In this document: piece by piece, positions 1 through 6,998 of the stretch | Position numbering within the stretch: position 1 is the stretch's first letter | Layout of the letters: each line of letters begins with the position of its first letter | From: UBA6164 sp964527325 | Lineage (GTDB): Bacteria; Patescibacteriota; Gracilibacteria; BD1-5; UBA6164 | DNA length: 13,644 bases | Direction of reading: 5' to 3' | Assembly (NCBI GenBank): GCA_964527325.1 | Contig: CAZGNU010000042.1 | Coordinates: 1-13,644 of the forward strand | Translations under genes and position numbers: made by a program | The notes under the pieces: generated by a model | What the model was told of the DNA's origin: nothing | Databases searched by the model: none | What the model saw: the letters and a program-made list of their open reading frames with translations, nothing else

Positions 1-1399
1 GATAATTATCAATATCACGCCCTCTAACATTCGCAAAATAATCTCTGGCAAATGGCTCGGTAACCTTAAATTCAAAGAACAACCGTAAGTCTTGCGATTG
101 GTCCAATGTTACTTGCCCGTTAGTAGTGCCCCCCGAGTCAAAGGCGAGTTTTGCATCACTATCTGCCGAATAACGAATATACATATTGGAAGGGAAAGAG
201 CCAACACTCGCAGACAACACACCTGTAGATTCTGTCTCGCCCAACAAATCCTGTGAGTTGATGTTCTCACCATCGGCTTTGATATATCTCGACATGTGGT
301 CGTTGTTCGCATTTATCGTTTCGTTTAAATCAAGTCGCCAAGACAGCGTAACATCTGAAGCCAACTTTGACTCGGTAATAGATAAATAATCAACAAAAAC
401 TCGCAGTTCTTGCACAAGATAACCGCCGCCCGTGAGGGAAGCAACAATTCCGACCGCACCCACTACATTAAATTCAGAATTGTTCTGGGAAAGTTCTATA
501 ATATTATGTTGTCTAAATGCATCATCCATAGAGAAATAATCTGTGGTATGCACAAAATAGGTCCACCCACCTGTGCTGTTAGGGTTACCATCTGGGATTC
601 TTATAGACGTTGGGTACGCCCATGTCCGACAAGCCATTGTGCCAGCATACAAATCAGATGCCCCTGAAATATCCAACGAAATCGTATGGGGGTTTTCGTA
701 ATTAAGTTGACCATTTGGGGTGATATACATAGGATGTTGTTCTGATGATAAATAATAAATGGTTGGTGTTTCCTCATCCCCCGATTCAGGATACAATATT
801 TGTTTCATGTTCCTTGAATCATAAAATATTTCACGATAAGAATCTTCTCCACTCCCATCGTGGTCAGTACTGCCGAAAACGACAGGCGACCTGTCCACAT
901 CACCGTAAACCATAGGGATTGGTTTGTTTTTGTATTTAGGCATAATGTCATCGCTATCGCCAAGCCGTGCAACAGGCACATCTCTGTGAAGCGTAGATTG
1001 CGTTCTGTCCTCTAACTCAATTGTGCATTTTGTGTCATCATGCGAAAACCTGCGTATAGTTCCTTCGTATATCTTTAATGCCGTATTACCAAAATCGTCA
1101 AAGTCTGTTGTTTGGGAAGCCCACCAAATGCAACATGTTTTATTGATAAAATTCGGCAATCTATCGCTAAACCGTTGCCCATTATATTCAACATTTGATA
1201 CATCTAAAGATACATTACTAATCTTTAATTTTCGGCTTCCAAAATCCAAGGATTCTTTTACGCTCGGAAGGTTTAATAGCAGTGGCTCGTACCCACCAGA
1301 CACATTGCGAGTAGAAATCTTTATGTCATCAATAACCACCACAGGGAATAAATTTAAATTCTTCCCTAAATTATGGAAACCTAAAGGAATGTCAAGCAA
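1..1399 (-). CDS. Phage tail-tip / baseplate-type structural protein, partial (C-terminus off the left edge)
   Basis: One frame stays open from just after the tape-measure stop to the window edge, giving 466 codons with no stop. A stop (TAG at 1405-1403) lies directly upstream in frame. The only nearby start is TTG at 1399, which overlaps the tape-measure TGA by 8 bases and sits about 10 bases after a GGGGTGGGG purine run. The product begins LDIPLGFHNLGKNLNLFP and contains KYKNKPIPMVYGDVDRSP at about residues 152-169, a kind of segment I associate with tail hub/tip proteins of uncultured siphophages; this is recall, not a search. The composition is beta-rich with many aromatics and Asp/Asn, and there is no signal peptide or membrane segment. 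Its position straight after the tape measure fits a distal-tail or hub protein at the tail tip. Confident that it is coding and structural; the exact role is inferred from synteny. Confidence 0.72.
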   Translation of the reverse strand, partial: MLDIPLGFHNLGKNLNLFPVVVIDDIKISTRNVSGGYEPLLLNLPSVKESLDFGSRKLKISNVSLDVSNVEYNGQRFSDRLPNFINKTCCIWWASQTTDFDDFGNTALKIYEGTIRRFSHDDTKCTIELEDRTQSTLHRDVPVARLGDSDDIMPKYKNKPIPMVYGDVDRSPVVFGSTDHDGSGEDSYREIFYDSRNMKQILYPESGDEETPTIYYLSSEQHPMYITPNGQLNYENPHTISLDISGASDLYAGTMACRTWAYPTSIRIPDGNPNSTGGWTYFVHTTDYFSMDDAFRQHNIIELSQNNSEFNVVGAVGIVASLTGGGYLVQELRVFVDYLSITESKLASDVTLSWRLDLNETINANNDHMSRYIKADGENINSQDLLGETESTGVLSASVGSFPSNMYIRYSADSDAKLAFDSGGTTNGQVTLDQSQDLRLFFEFKVTEPFARDYFANVRGRDIDNY

Positions 1400-3299
1400 G
1401 ACCTAAATCCCCACCCCTGCGTAATGCTTCTTTAATCGCTGGCACAGCCTCGTCTTCTATGAAATCTTTGCTTAATACATTGCCAGAAAAATTTATTGTA
1501 ATTCCTGTCCCACGCCCCGAATTTAGGCGGCTCGCTGTATCTACGCCAATAGATTCTACAGCAGACTTTGACAGCACAAATTCACCCGGGGTTAGCATCG
1601 CTGGAACAGTATCACTATTCCCTGGACCACCAACCAAACCACCTCTTGCGAATTTTTGCCTTTCAATCATTTTGACGTTTGCTAATCCAGCAGCTACTGC
1701 TGATGCAGATGCAGCTACAGCAAGGGCTGGCCCAACTATTGGAATACCAACCATTGATTTATAAGCACCTGTCGCAGAAGCATAAGTATCCATCAACGCT
1801 TGCATTTGTGCAGCTCTCTGTGCTGTTTTCGCAAATTGAGGATGTGCTTGAGATGCTATTTTCATATTACTCGCGATATTAGCAACACCTGCTCTTGATA
1901 GTAATGTAATCGCGTGTATCGTTTCACCTGCTGATACATTTATGCTTGGAAGCGTTTCATCTGCATATTTTGTGGAAAGTGGTATGAGTTTGTTTTCCAT
2001 AATATCTGCCGATTCTCTTAATCCTGTATCAACTTCAAATGCTGGTGTTTCAGCGATAACATTTCGCGTTATTGCTAATTGTGATTCAGTTTTCTGAATA
2101 TTGACCAACAGCTTTAAATTCTCACCTAATAATTCTGATTCTTCTGTTAATTGCTCTAATCTTTCATCGGCAAAACTTATATCGCTCTGTAAATCCTCTT
2201 GCTTTTCTTGGTTTTGTTCTATCAGATCAGAATTAGCATCTATCATTTCATTCAATACGTCATTATTCATATCCGCAAATTCGCCTTCTCGCTGAACCAT
2301 TGAAATTCTTTTATCTTGTAATGTAGTAAATTCTTTACTTAATCCAATCTGTTTAGCTGTGCCTTCTGCATTTAATGTGGCAAAGTGCGTTGTTTCTTCT
2401 GCCTTTTGATTTATTTCTGCCTGAAGAACATCTATGTCTTTAAAAAATCCTTTTGTGAATTTTAATTCATTATTATATAACAATAAATCGCGCTGTAATT
2501 GGATTTTTTCCAACGCAAACAGGGCTTCCGTAGATGCACCAAGTTCTTTTAATTCGCGGATAGTTGTTTCTAATGGCGTTTCTGTGAATCTCTTAAAAAA
2601 ACTACCAAGCGATACAGCTGCTTTTGTGAATAGTGTTGAAACAGACGTAACGGCTGGTGATACTATTGAACCCATTTCTTCAGCTACATCACCAAAAGCG
2701 TTCTTCATTTGCTCTATTGAGCCTGTCATTGTTTCGGCTTGTGCCTTTGCTTGACCACCCCAAAGTCGTGCAATGCCTTCTGTCAAACTATCCAAGCGTT
2801 CCGTTGATCCAACCGCACCTTCTACCGCGACACCATATCTCGTCAATGCGTTTGTAGATGATCCTAATGTTTTGGCAACCAATTCACCAGCTGCTTTTAA
2901 ATCCATTCCCATTGCAGCTGCCATATTCAGCGTTGCTTCGGTGGCTTTTGCGATAGCACCTTCATCTTTTTCAAAAGCTGCGATTGATGCCATTACTCCG
3001 AGTGTTGCTTCATCACCGAACATTGTTACCTTTTGTAATGCTCTTGCTTTGTTCAGCAATGCGTCAGATATTTTGCCTAACTGTGATGATAATTTCTTTT
3101 CAGCGAGTTCTTGCTCACCAGCAGCTGCTATAACGGCTTTCAATCCACTAAGAATGCCACGAGCCGCGAAGAATGATCCACCTGCTATCAAAGCACCTTT
3201 GGCAAGTTTCTTGAGTGAATTATCAACGCCACCAAGTTCTTTCTTGGTTTTCTTTGTGCCTTTTGTTTTTACTTTTATATTTAATTTTTTATCAGCCAT
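1392..3299 (-). CDS. Tail tape measure protein
   Basis: 635 residues. It runs along the tail lumen during assembly, sets tail length and is usually ejected ahead of the DNA. The N-terminus is basic (Lys-rich residues 3-20), followed by a hydrophobic stretch at about 34-60. An Ala-rich helical region (about 60-240) resembles the common tape-measure core, with LVAKTLGSSTNALTRYGVAV at about 140-159. A charged coiled-coil-like part (about 340-410) and a second hydrophobic segment (about 516-541, IPIVGPALAVAASASAVAAG) follow. The C-terminal FARGGLVGGPGNSDTVPAML (550-569) plus TPGEFVLS is a hallmark of this family. At roughly 1.5 angstrom per residue it predicts a tail near 95 nm. The ATG at 3299 follows AAAGG by about 9 bases and overlaps the chaperone gene by 8 bases. 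It lies directly after the chaperone pair, the standard position. Confidence 0.95.
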   Translation of the reverse strand: MADKKLNIKVKTKGTKKTKKELGGVDNSLKKLAKGALIAGGSFFAARGILSGLKAVIAAAGEQELAEKKLSSQLGKISDALLNKARALQKVTMFGDEATLGVMASIAAFEKDEGAIAKATEATLNMAAAMGMDLKAAGELVAKTLGSSTNALTRYGVAVEGAVGSTERLDSLTEGIARLWGGQAKAQAETMTGSIEQMKNAFGDVAEEMGSIVSPAVTSVSTLFTKAAVSLGSFFKRFTETPLETTIRELKELGASTEALFALEKIQLQRDLLLYNNELKFTKGFFKDIDVLQAEINQKAEETTHFATLNAEGTAKQIGLSKEFTTLQDKRISMVQREGEFADMNNDVLNEMIDANSDLIEQNQEKQEDLQSDISFADERLEQLTEESELLGENLKLLVNIQKTESQLAITRNVIAETPAFEVDTGLRESADIMENKLIPLSTKYADETLPSINVSAGETIHAITLLSRAGVANIASNMKIASQAHPQFAKTAQRAAQMQALMDTYASATGAYKSMVGIPIVGPALAVAASASAVAAGLANVKMIERQKFARGGLVGGPGNSDTVPAMLTPGEFVLSKSAVESIGVDTASRLNSGRGTGITINFSGNVLSKDFIEDEAVPAIKEALRRGGDLGLA

Positions 3300-3911
3300 C
3301 GTTTTTGTGCCTTTGTGCTGCTGTTAATTCAAGTGAAATAATATCAAACATTTCTAACAGATTCGCATCTGCTTCTTCTAAACTTCTTGCCACAGGGATG
3401 TGATAATCTTTGCAATAGTGATAATCTTTTATCATTTCTTGGCATTCCGAGTCAAGAAACCAAAGCGGATTTGCGAACAACGGAATCTGATAAAATAGAT
3501 TCTGTCCAATTGAATATTTTGTTTTTTCGCTAACAATCCGCTCAACTTCTCTCCATATTTCTTCCGTGTTCCAAACAATAACCTTCCGAGTCGTCGGTGA
3601 TTGTGCAGAATAAGGAAACCTTAATCCGTTATCTTCCCACCCGAATAAACTAAACCAAACATTTATTCGGGTTTTGATTTCTTTTTTTTTGCGCTCTCAC
3701 TAATCCCTAAATGGTCTGACAGAAACTCCACACGAAATCCTTGATAGCCCATTCCGAGTTCATCGTATTTCTCGTCTGGGTTTTCGTGAAATTCCCAAAA
3801 GAAGTCGTCCGCCAGATCGCCCAACAAAACAATATCAGGTTCTCCATGAGGGTAAGCCGCCGCTAACCGATTCAGGTAGTATTGTTTTCGCCTACGAGAT
3901 AGTAATTTCAT
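3292..3911 (-). CDS. Tail assembly chaperone, long form made by -1 ribosomal frameshift (gpGT-like)
   Basis: The frame ending at 3292 is open up to a TGA at 3699-3697 but has no ATG, GTG or TTG before a TTG at 3480. The protein-like sequence starts much earlier (residues such as VWFSLFGWEDNGLRFPYSAQ). The zero-frame ORF upstream ends in this gap and carries an A9G run at 3690-3681. A -1 slip there joins 77 zero-frame codons to 129 codons of the second frame, a product of 206 residues. This is the arrangement of lambda G/GT and many siphophages, in which the short and fused products coat the tape measure and recruit tail-tube subunits. The location between tail tube and tape measure matches. 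The coordinates span both frames, read as 3911-3681 then 3681-3292 with base 3681 read twice. The fallback is an independent 62-residue ORF from TTG 3480. Confidence 0.82.
3639..3672 (-). promoter_or_regulatory. RNA stem-loop stimulating the frameshift
   Basis: The transcript reads CCCGAATAAA at 3671-3662 and its exact reverse complement TTTATTCGGG at 3649-3640. A further A-U pair (3672/3639) makes 11 uninterrupted pairs, and 3661/3650 can wobble-pair, leaving a loop of about 10-12 bases. The stem starts 8 bases after the slippery heptamer, in the range used by known -1 stimulators. The zero-frame stop TAA (3665-3663) lies inside its left arm. There is no U-tract, so it is not an intrinsic terminator. 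Confidence 0.82.
3663..3911 (-). CDS. Tail assembly chaperone, short zero-frame form (gpG-like)
   Basis: 82 residues from ATG 3911 (MKLLSRRRKQYYLNRLAAAY) to TAA 3665-3663. A TTG six codons upstream (3929) would add residues but lengthens the overlap with the tail-tube gene from 20 to 38 bases; neither start has a strong ribosome site. The protein has a basic N-terminus, an acidic middle (DDFFWEFHENPDEKYDELGM) and ends in a lysine run encoded by the slippery A stretch. The last five residues (KSKPE) are found only in the non-shifted product. Position before the tape measure, small size and the frameshift signal identify it as the abundant short chaperone form; sequence alone would not. Confidence 0.8.
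   Translation of the reverse strand: MKLLSRRRKQYYLNRLAAAYPHGEPDIVLLGDLADDFFWEFHENPDEKYDELGMGYQGFRVEFLSDHLGISESAKKKKSKPE
3681..3690 (-). promoter_or_regulatory. Slippery sequence for -1 ribosomal frameshifting
   Basis: On the transcript the bases are nine A then G, read in the zero frame as GCA AAA AAA AAG AAA. This contains A AAA AAG at 3687-3681, identical to the heptamer of E. coli dnaX, and an overlapping A AAA AAA. Slippage at either site yields the same protein (Ala-Lys-Lys-Lys-Glu-Ile). An AGGGA at 3708-3704 lies 16 bases upstream of the dnaX-type heptamer and might act as an internal Shine-Dalgarno stimulator, though the spacing is a little long. Confidence 0.85.
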
Positions 3912-4869
3912 ATAACAATTCTGCACCAAGTGCTACACACTCAAAAGGCACTTCCACAAATGCACCTTCCTCGCCATCAAAAGTCGTATTGTAACCCGTA
4001 TAAATGACCTGTGGACAACTAAAATTGATTGTAGAACCATCGCCTAAAGCGATTGCTTTTTCTGCCGCCGTGAAAAAATGTGCGATTTCTCCGTCAGTAT
4101 TACCATCGTATTTTGCATTGATTGAACCGCTCGCCATCAATTCTCCTGCTCTGGAATAATATTCGGCATTTGCCGTAGATCCACTCCAAACGCAAGGATA
4201 ACTCAAATTCAGATTAAACGATTTCGCAACAATATCTGACCCACCTAATGTCCGAGTCGTGCAACTATGGATAGTTTTTATCCAAGCCGTTTCTGTTCCA
4301 CTCGGCACAACTGTATTCGCTCCAATTGTGGGATTGTAACCGCTAATAAATGTTCCGCTAACTTTCAATCTCCCACCATCACTTCCTGCATCCATCGAGA
4401 AATTTAATTCTGTCAAAGCCGCCGAGTGCATCACTCTATCATCGCTTGTGTTTGGGTTGGAAATAATAAGCGTTGCCAATTCACCTGTCGTTGCGCCATC
4501 CTGATATATCGATTGTGAGAAAGTCCCTGCTACACTATATGCCGAAGTCGAATCTTCGCTAATCAACTGCAAGAGTTTTAGCAACCCTTCCTTATGAGAG
4601 ACGACCCACTCAAACGCAAGAGTATAAGTCGCTCCATTTTGACTCGCATAATGGTCTGTCGGTTTTTTTATTTGTTGTCCTGTCCGTAAATTTCTGTCCT
4701 GCACAATCCCCGAAAAATCAATATCGGAAACCGAAGCCATATCTAATTTCACAAACTCACCATTGACCGCACCTGCCGTTCCCATCGCCACGGGTGTAGT
4801 CGCACCTGTCTGCAAGCCAAGATATAATTCAAACTGCGAGCCAGAATATACGCTCCCACTAATTGCCAT
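3892..4869 (-). CDS. Major tail tube protein
   Basis: 325 residues forming the hexameric rings of the non-contractile tail tube. The N-terminus is MAISGSVYSGSQFELYLGLQ. The segment around residues 147-180 (VMHSAALTELNFSMDAGSDG, then GRLKVSGTFISGY) is a pattern I recognise from phage tail-tube proteins: a helix-poor beta sandwich in which a strand follows a G-G-x-L-x-V-S-G turn. Ser/Thr/Gly richness and lack of charged clusters also fit. The ATG at 4869 is preceded by TAGGAG at about 6 bases spacing, the best ribosome site in the tail block, as expected for an abundant structural protein. It overlaps the small gene upstream by 11 bases and the chaperone gene downstream by 20. Synteny (tail terminator, small gene, tube, chaperones, tape measure) supports the call. 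Confidence 0.88.
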   Translation of the reverse strand: MAISGSVYSGSQFELYLGLQTGATTPVAMGTAGAVNGEFVKLDMASVSDIDFSGIVQDRNLRTGQQIKKPTDHYASQNGATYTLAFEWVVSHKEGLLKLLQLISEDSTSAYSVAGTFSQSIYQDGATTGELATLIISNPNTSDDRVMHSAALTELNFSMDAGSDGGRLKVSGTFISGYNPTIGANTVVPSGTETAWIKTIHSCTTRTLGGSDIVAKSFNLNLSYPCVWSGSTANAEYYSRAGELMASGSINAKYDGNTDGEIAHFFTAAEKAIALGDGSTINFSCPQVIYTGYNTTFDGEEGAFVEVPFECVALGAELLYEITIS

Positions 4870-5038
4870 TGTTCGCTCCTATCTTTTTTATGTATTTTTT
4901 ATCCACCAATTCTTTTGGCGGAGTTTTTATTGAAACAGTTTTTCCTGCCTCAAGTTTTGTAAATTTGTCTTTACCAAGACCTGCCCAATTTCCCGAAGAA
5001 TCCAATTCAGAAAACCTTTTTGTTCTTTTATACCTCAT
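4859..5038 (-). CDS. Small conserved-position phage protein of unknown function (59 aa)
   Basis: An ATG at 5038 overlaps the TGA of the tail-terminator gene as ATGA, and the frame runs to TAG at 4861-4859, inside the start of the tail-tube gene. The product begins MRYKRTKRFSELDSSGNWAG and ends KKYIKKIGANNGN. It is strongly basic (about 15 Lys/Arg of 59) and has no membrane segment. The tight coupling on both sides fills what would otherwise be a roughly 165-base gap in a module without gaps, which is the main reason to believe it. The position between tail terminator and tail tube suggests a tail-assembly or head-tail joining accessory, but I do not recognise a family. Confidence 0.7.
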   Translation of the reverse strand: MRYKRTKRFSELDSSGNWAGLGKDKFTKLEAGKTVSIKTPPKELVDKKYIKKIGANNGN

Positions 5039-5469
5039 AATACCTCGTGAATTATTACCTGAAAAATTAAATCAATCTGGTTGTAGCCTTCAATTGTCTC
5101 TGAAACAAACTCAATGCTTTCAACTCTACCTTCGTGCCATTGGTAACTACCATTCAATGAATAGTTTTTATTATCGAAAAGCAATCGCTTTAGGCGAGCG
5201 GCAAAATCACTCATCGTGTCAATGTGAGTGTGCTTTTGATAATCTCCTCCTAATCGCCGTAAATAATTGATTTTTATCGTATATTCACGAGTTTGTCCAT
5301 TAGCAGTGTAGTCGATCAAGTTATCACTCACCGGGACGATATTAACGAATTGTGGCTCGTGTGCTTCTAACTCATAATTGTAATGAATCGGCATAGTAGC
5401 CCATTCACCTTGAATCAAAGCCACCAGCCCGTTAATTACTCGACTGAATACATTTTCGTAAGTTATCAT
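5035..5469 (-). CDS. Tail terminator / tail completion protein
   Basis: 144 residues, beginning MITYENVFSRVINGLVALIQ and ending in a beta-like FQVIIHEVL. It has an N-terminal helix, mixed alpha/beta content and the length usual for tail terminators (about 130-150 residues), which cap the tail tube and join it to the head. The ATG at 5469 overlaps the adaptor stop as ATGA; the TGA at 5037-5035 overlaps the next small gene as ATGA. Placement between the head-tail adaptor and the tail tube is the classic slot for a terminator (lambda gpU-like role). No catalytic motif is visible. The function is assigned mainly by position and size; a head-closure protein is the alternative. Confidence 0.65.
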   Translation of the reverse strand: MITYENVFSRVINGLVALIQGEWATMPIHYNYELEAHEPQFVNIVPVSDNLIDYTANGQTREYTIKINYLRRLGGDYQKHTHIDTMSDFAARLKRLLFDNKNYSLNGSYQWHEGRVESIEFVSETIEGYNQIDLIFQVIIHEVL

Positions 5470-6440
5470 TTTCTGCTCAAATTTATAGAAACTATTTGTG
5501 GGTTATCTGGAGCATCGCCGCTCACCTCCAATTCCCATTCATCATCTGCCACATATGTTCCACTTGAAAATCGAATATAAACACCACACCCACAATAATC
5601 AAATCCGCCCGTGATTGTTTCGTCATTTACAACAAGTTCTGATTTCAGTCCGCTTGAATTCCTGACATAGGTGGAATAAGTCGCTGTCCCAACTGCTCCG
5701 CCTGTCCCAATAATAATTTTGATGACATCCCAATCACAAGTCGCTGTTCCCCGTGTATCCACGATAGAACCTGTTGTTGAACTATCAATGGAAACATCTC
5801 GTGCAATGCCTTCTCGCTTCTGTGCCGAATTTTCATTCCACAGAGTGTACACGCCTGCCTTGAGTTCATCAAGCAATCCTGCCGCTTCACCCCGAACATC
5901 CCAGCCGGGATTGACAATTCTTCTTTCTAATTCTTTCGATTTCTGAAAATCAAAACTTCGTATCAATTCAGCACAAGTGAGGACTGCGTTCGAGTGGATC
6001 ACAATCCAATCGTATTCACGACCACTTGCCGATTCAGTTCCAACTCCCTTCCGACTGTAGATTGGTCTGCCAATATAAGACCGAATCCGCTCGGCTTGTT
6101 CTTCTGCAACTCTTTGTTTGAGAGTTTCCCAGTCTTCGCCACCTTCATACACTGAATTTGTTGCATCATTTGAATCGTGGACAATCAAATAATCGCCATC
6201 GCTGTCATAATACCATTCATAATCAGCATCAACTGCAATTTCTGATGCTTGTGGCGATCCTAAATCTTGCCCATCTCGAAATAACACGCCCACATATCCG
6301 CTATTGTGGATTTTATATTCATCACCATTCTCGCTTACCCAGCCATATAGTATCCGCTTTCTGTCGAATGAATCGATGTTCGGTTCGACCGCCTGTAGGT
6401 CTGTCGTTATGTTACAATATTTCGTTTCGTAATTACTCAT
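5466..6440 (-). CDS. Head-tail connector/adaptor protein with extra C-terminal beta domain
   Basis: 324 residues from ATG 6440 (MSNYETKYCNITTDLQ). An in-frame ATG at 6452 would add four residues, but the 6440 start is coupled as ATGA to a short upstream ORF. The region around residues 115-205 is helical (ERIRSYIGRPIY, then AVLTCAELIRSFDF, then GEAAGLLDELKAGVYTLWNE) and resembles gp6/gp15-type adaptors that sit under the portal. Residues from about 225 to the end look like a separate beta-sandwich: TCDWDVIKIIIGTGGAVGTA, then FDYCGCGVYIRFSSGTYVAD and DEWELEVSG, a repeating strand pattern common in phage surface domains. Classical adaptors are about 100-150 residues, so this one is enlarged. Position between capsid and tail terminator supports a joining role. 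The assignment rests on fold pattern and context, not on a firm family match. Confidence 0.62.
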   Translation of the reverse strand: MSNYETKYCNITTDLQAVEPNIDSFDRKRILYGWVSENGDEYKIHNSGYVGVLFRDGQDLGSPQASEIAVDADYEWYYDSDGDYLIVHDSNDATNSVYEGGEDWETLKQRVAEEQAERIRSYIGRPIYSRKGVGTESASGREYDWIVIHSNAVLTCAELIRSFDFQKSKELERRIVNPGWDVRGEAAGLLDELKAGVYTLWNENSAQKREGIARDVSIDSSTTGSIVDTRGTATCDWDVIKIIIGTGGAVGTATYSTYVRNSSGLKSELVVNDETITGGFDYCGCGVYIRFSSGTYVADDEWELEVSGDAPDNPQIVSINLSRK

Positions 6441-6517
6441 TTCTTCGCCCATTCTTTTAGAAGTTTATTAAAAGAGCCTTTCACTGATTTGCTTTTTCTT
6501 TCTTTCCTTCTAACCAT
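6437..6517 (-). CDS. Possible 26-residue basic micro-ORF
   Basis: An ATG at 6517 lies in the last codons of the sulfotransferase-like gene, and the frame ends with a TGA (6439-6437) that overlaps the adaptor ATG as ATGA. The product begins MVRRKERKSKSVKGSFNKLL and ends KEWAKK: very basic, likely a single helix. It spans the only noticeable gap (about 70 bases) in this part of the module. The AGG-type purines needed for initiation are poor, so it could be a coupling leader or chance. Low to moderate confidence. Confidence 0.4.
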   Translation of the reverse strand: MVRRKERKSKSVKGSFNKLLKEWAKK

Positions 6518-6998
6518 ATTGTCTCGCCCCAAATTTTTTGTGATCATCAACCCATAATGGATGGTTTTTTAAATCAGCGTAATTGATTTCTCTGTGATTT
6601 ACCAAATTTTTTTGATAATTCCACGCAAGTTTTTTTACCTCTGACGAAATCCCCACCGTTAAACCAAATTTCTTAAGTTCTCGTTCATTGTCATTCCAAC
6701 CAATTCGTTTCTCACTCGCCCTGATGTCTTTTTCGTCTCGAGAAACAAACACAACCACGCAATCCAGTTTGTGCAATAAATGACACATTCCCGGTGCTTG
6801 GACTACGCCTTTCTTTCGTGTCAATTCAAGAAACTTCTTCTCATTATGCGCGCCGAATTCTTCTTCAAGCCTTAACGGCAGCCCCAGATCGTAAGCCAAC
6901 ATCGCCGAGCAAATTGTCGTTCCAGACCGTTGTGGTGCAGCAACGACAACCGTATCGCAGGAAACTAAGCTTTTGACAAGGTTTTCGTATCGAACCAT
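6510..6998 (-). CDS. Small sulfotransferase-like P-loop protein
   Basis: 162 residues. PQRSGTT at 22-28 follows a hydrophobic strand (TVVVAA) and matches the 5'-phosphosulfate-binding loop of PAPS-dependent sulfotransferases. VFVSRDEKDIRAS at 83-95 follows a second strand and matches the 3'-phosphate-binding loop (S-R-D-x-x-D-x-x-x-S). Together they suggest transfer of sulfate from PAPS to a sugar or protein acceptor in the cytoplasm. The protein is short: most sulfotransferases have 250-300 residues, so the C-terminal acceptor part is reduced or lost, and it may be a minimal or degenerate enzyme. The ATG at 6998 overlaps the glycosyltransferase-like gene by 34 bases, with AGG about 10 bases upstream. 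Pairing with that gene suggests a joint sugar-modification task. Another P-loop kinase fold is the alternative. Confidence 0.68.
   Translation of the reverse strand: MVRYENLVKSLVSCDTVVVAAPQRSGTTICSAMLAYDLGLPLRLEEEFGAHNEKKFLELTRKKGVVQAPGMCHLLHKLDCVVVFVSRDEKDIRASEKRIGWNDNERELKKFGLTVGISSEVKKLAWNYQKNLVNHREINYADLKNHPLWVDDHKKFGARQYG

Noticed and set aside
1023..1406. 127-residue plus-strand open frame
   Set aside because: It lies opposite the well-supported tail-tip gene, which is open over 466 codons; the plus frame has no recognisable domain.
2773..3327. 184-residue plus-strand open frame opposite the tape measure N-terminus
   Set aside because: It is antisense to a clear tape-measure gene, its composition mirrors the complement of Ala/Lys-rich codons, and it has no ribosome site or family pattern.
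3292..3480. Independent 62-residue gene starting at TTG 3480
   Set aside because: The same frame reads as protein for about 67 codons upstream with no start, and a complete frameshift signal supplies the missing entry.
4863..5270. 135-residue plus-strand open frame over the tail terminator and small gene
   Set aside because: The minus strand has two coupled genes here; the plus product is low-complexity and unlike any protein I know.
5645..5917. 90-residue minus-strand frame inside the adaptor gene
   Set aside because: It is fully contained in another frame of the adaptor gene, which has better start, coupling and protein-like composition.
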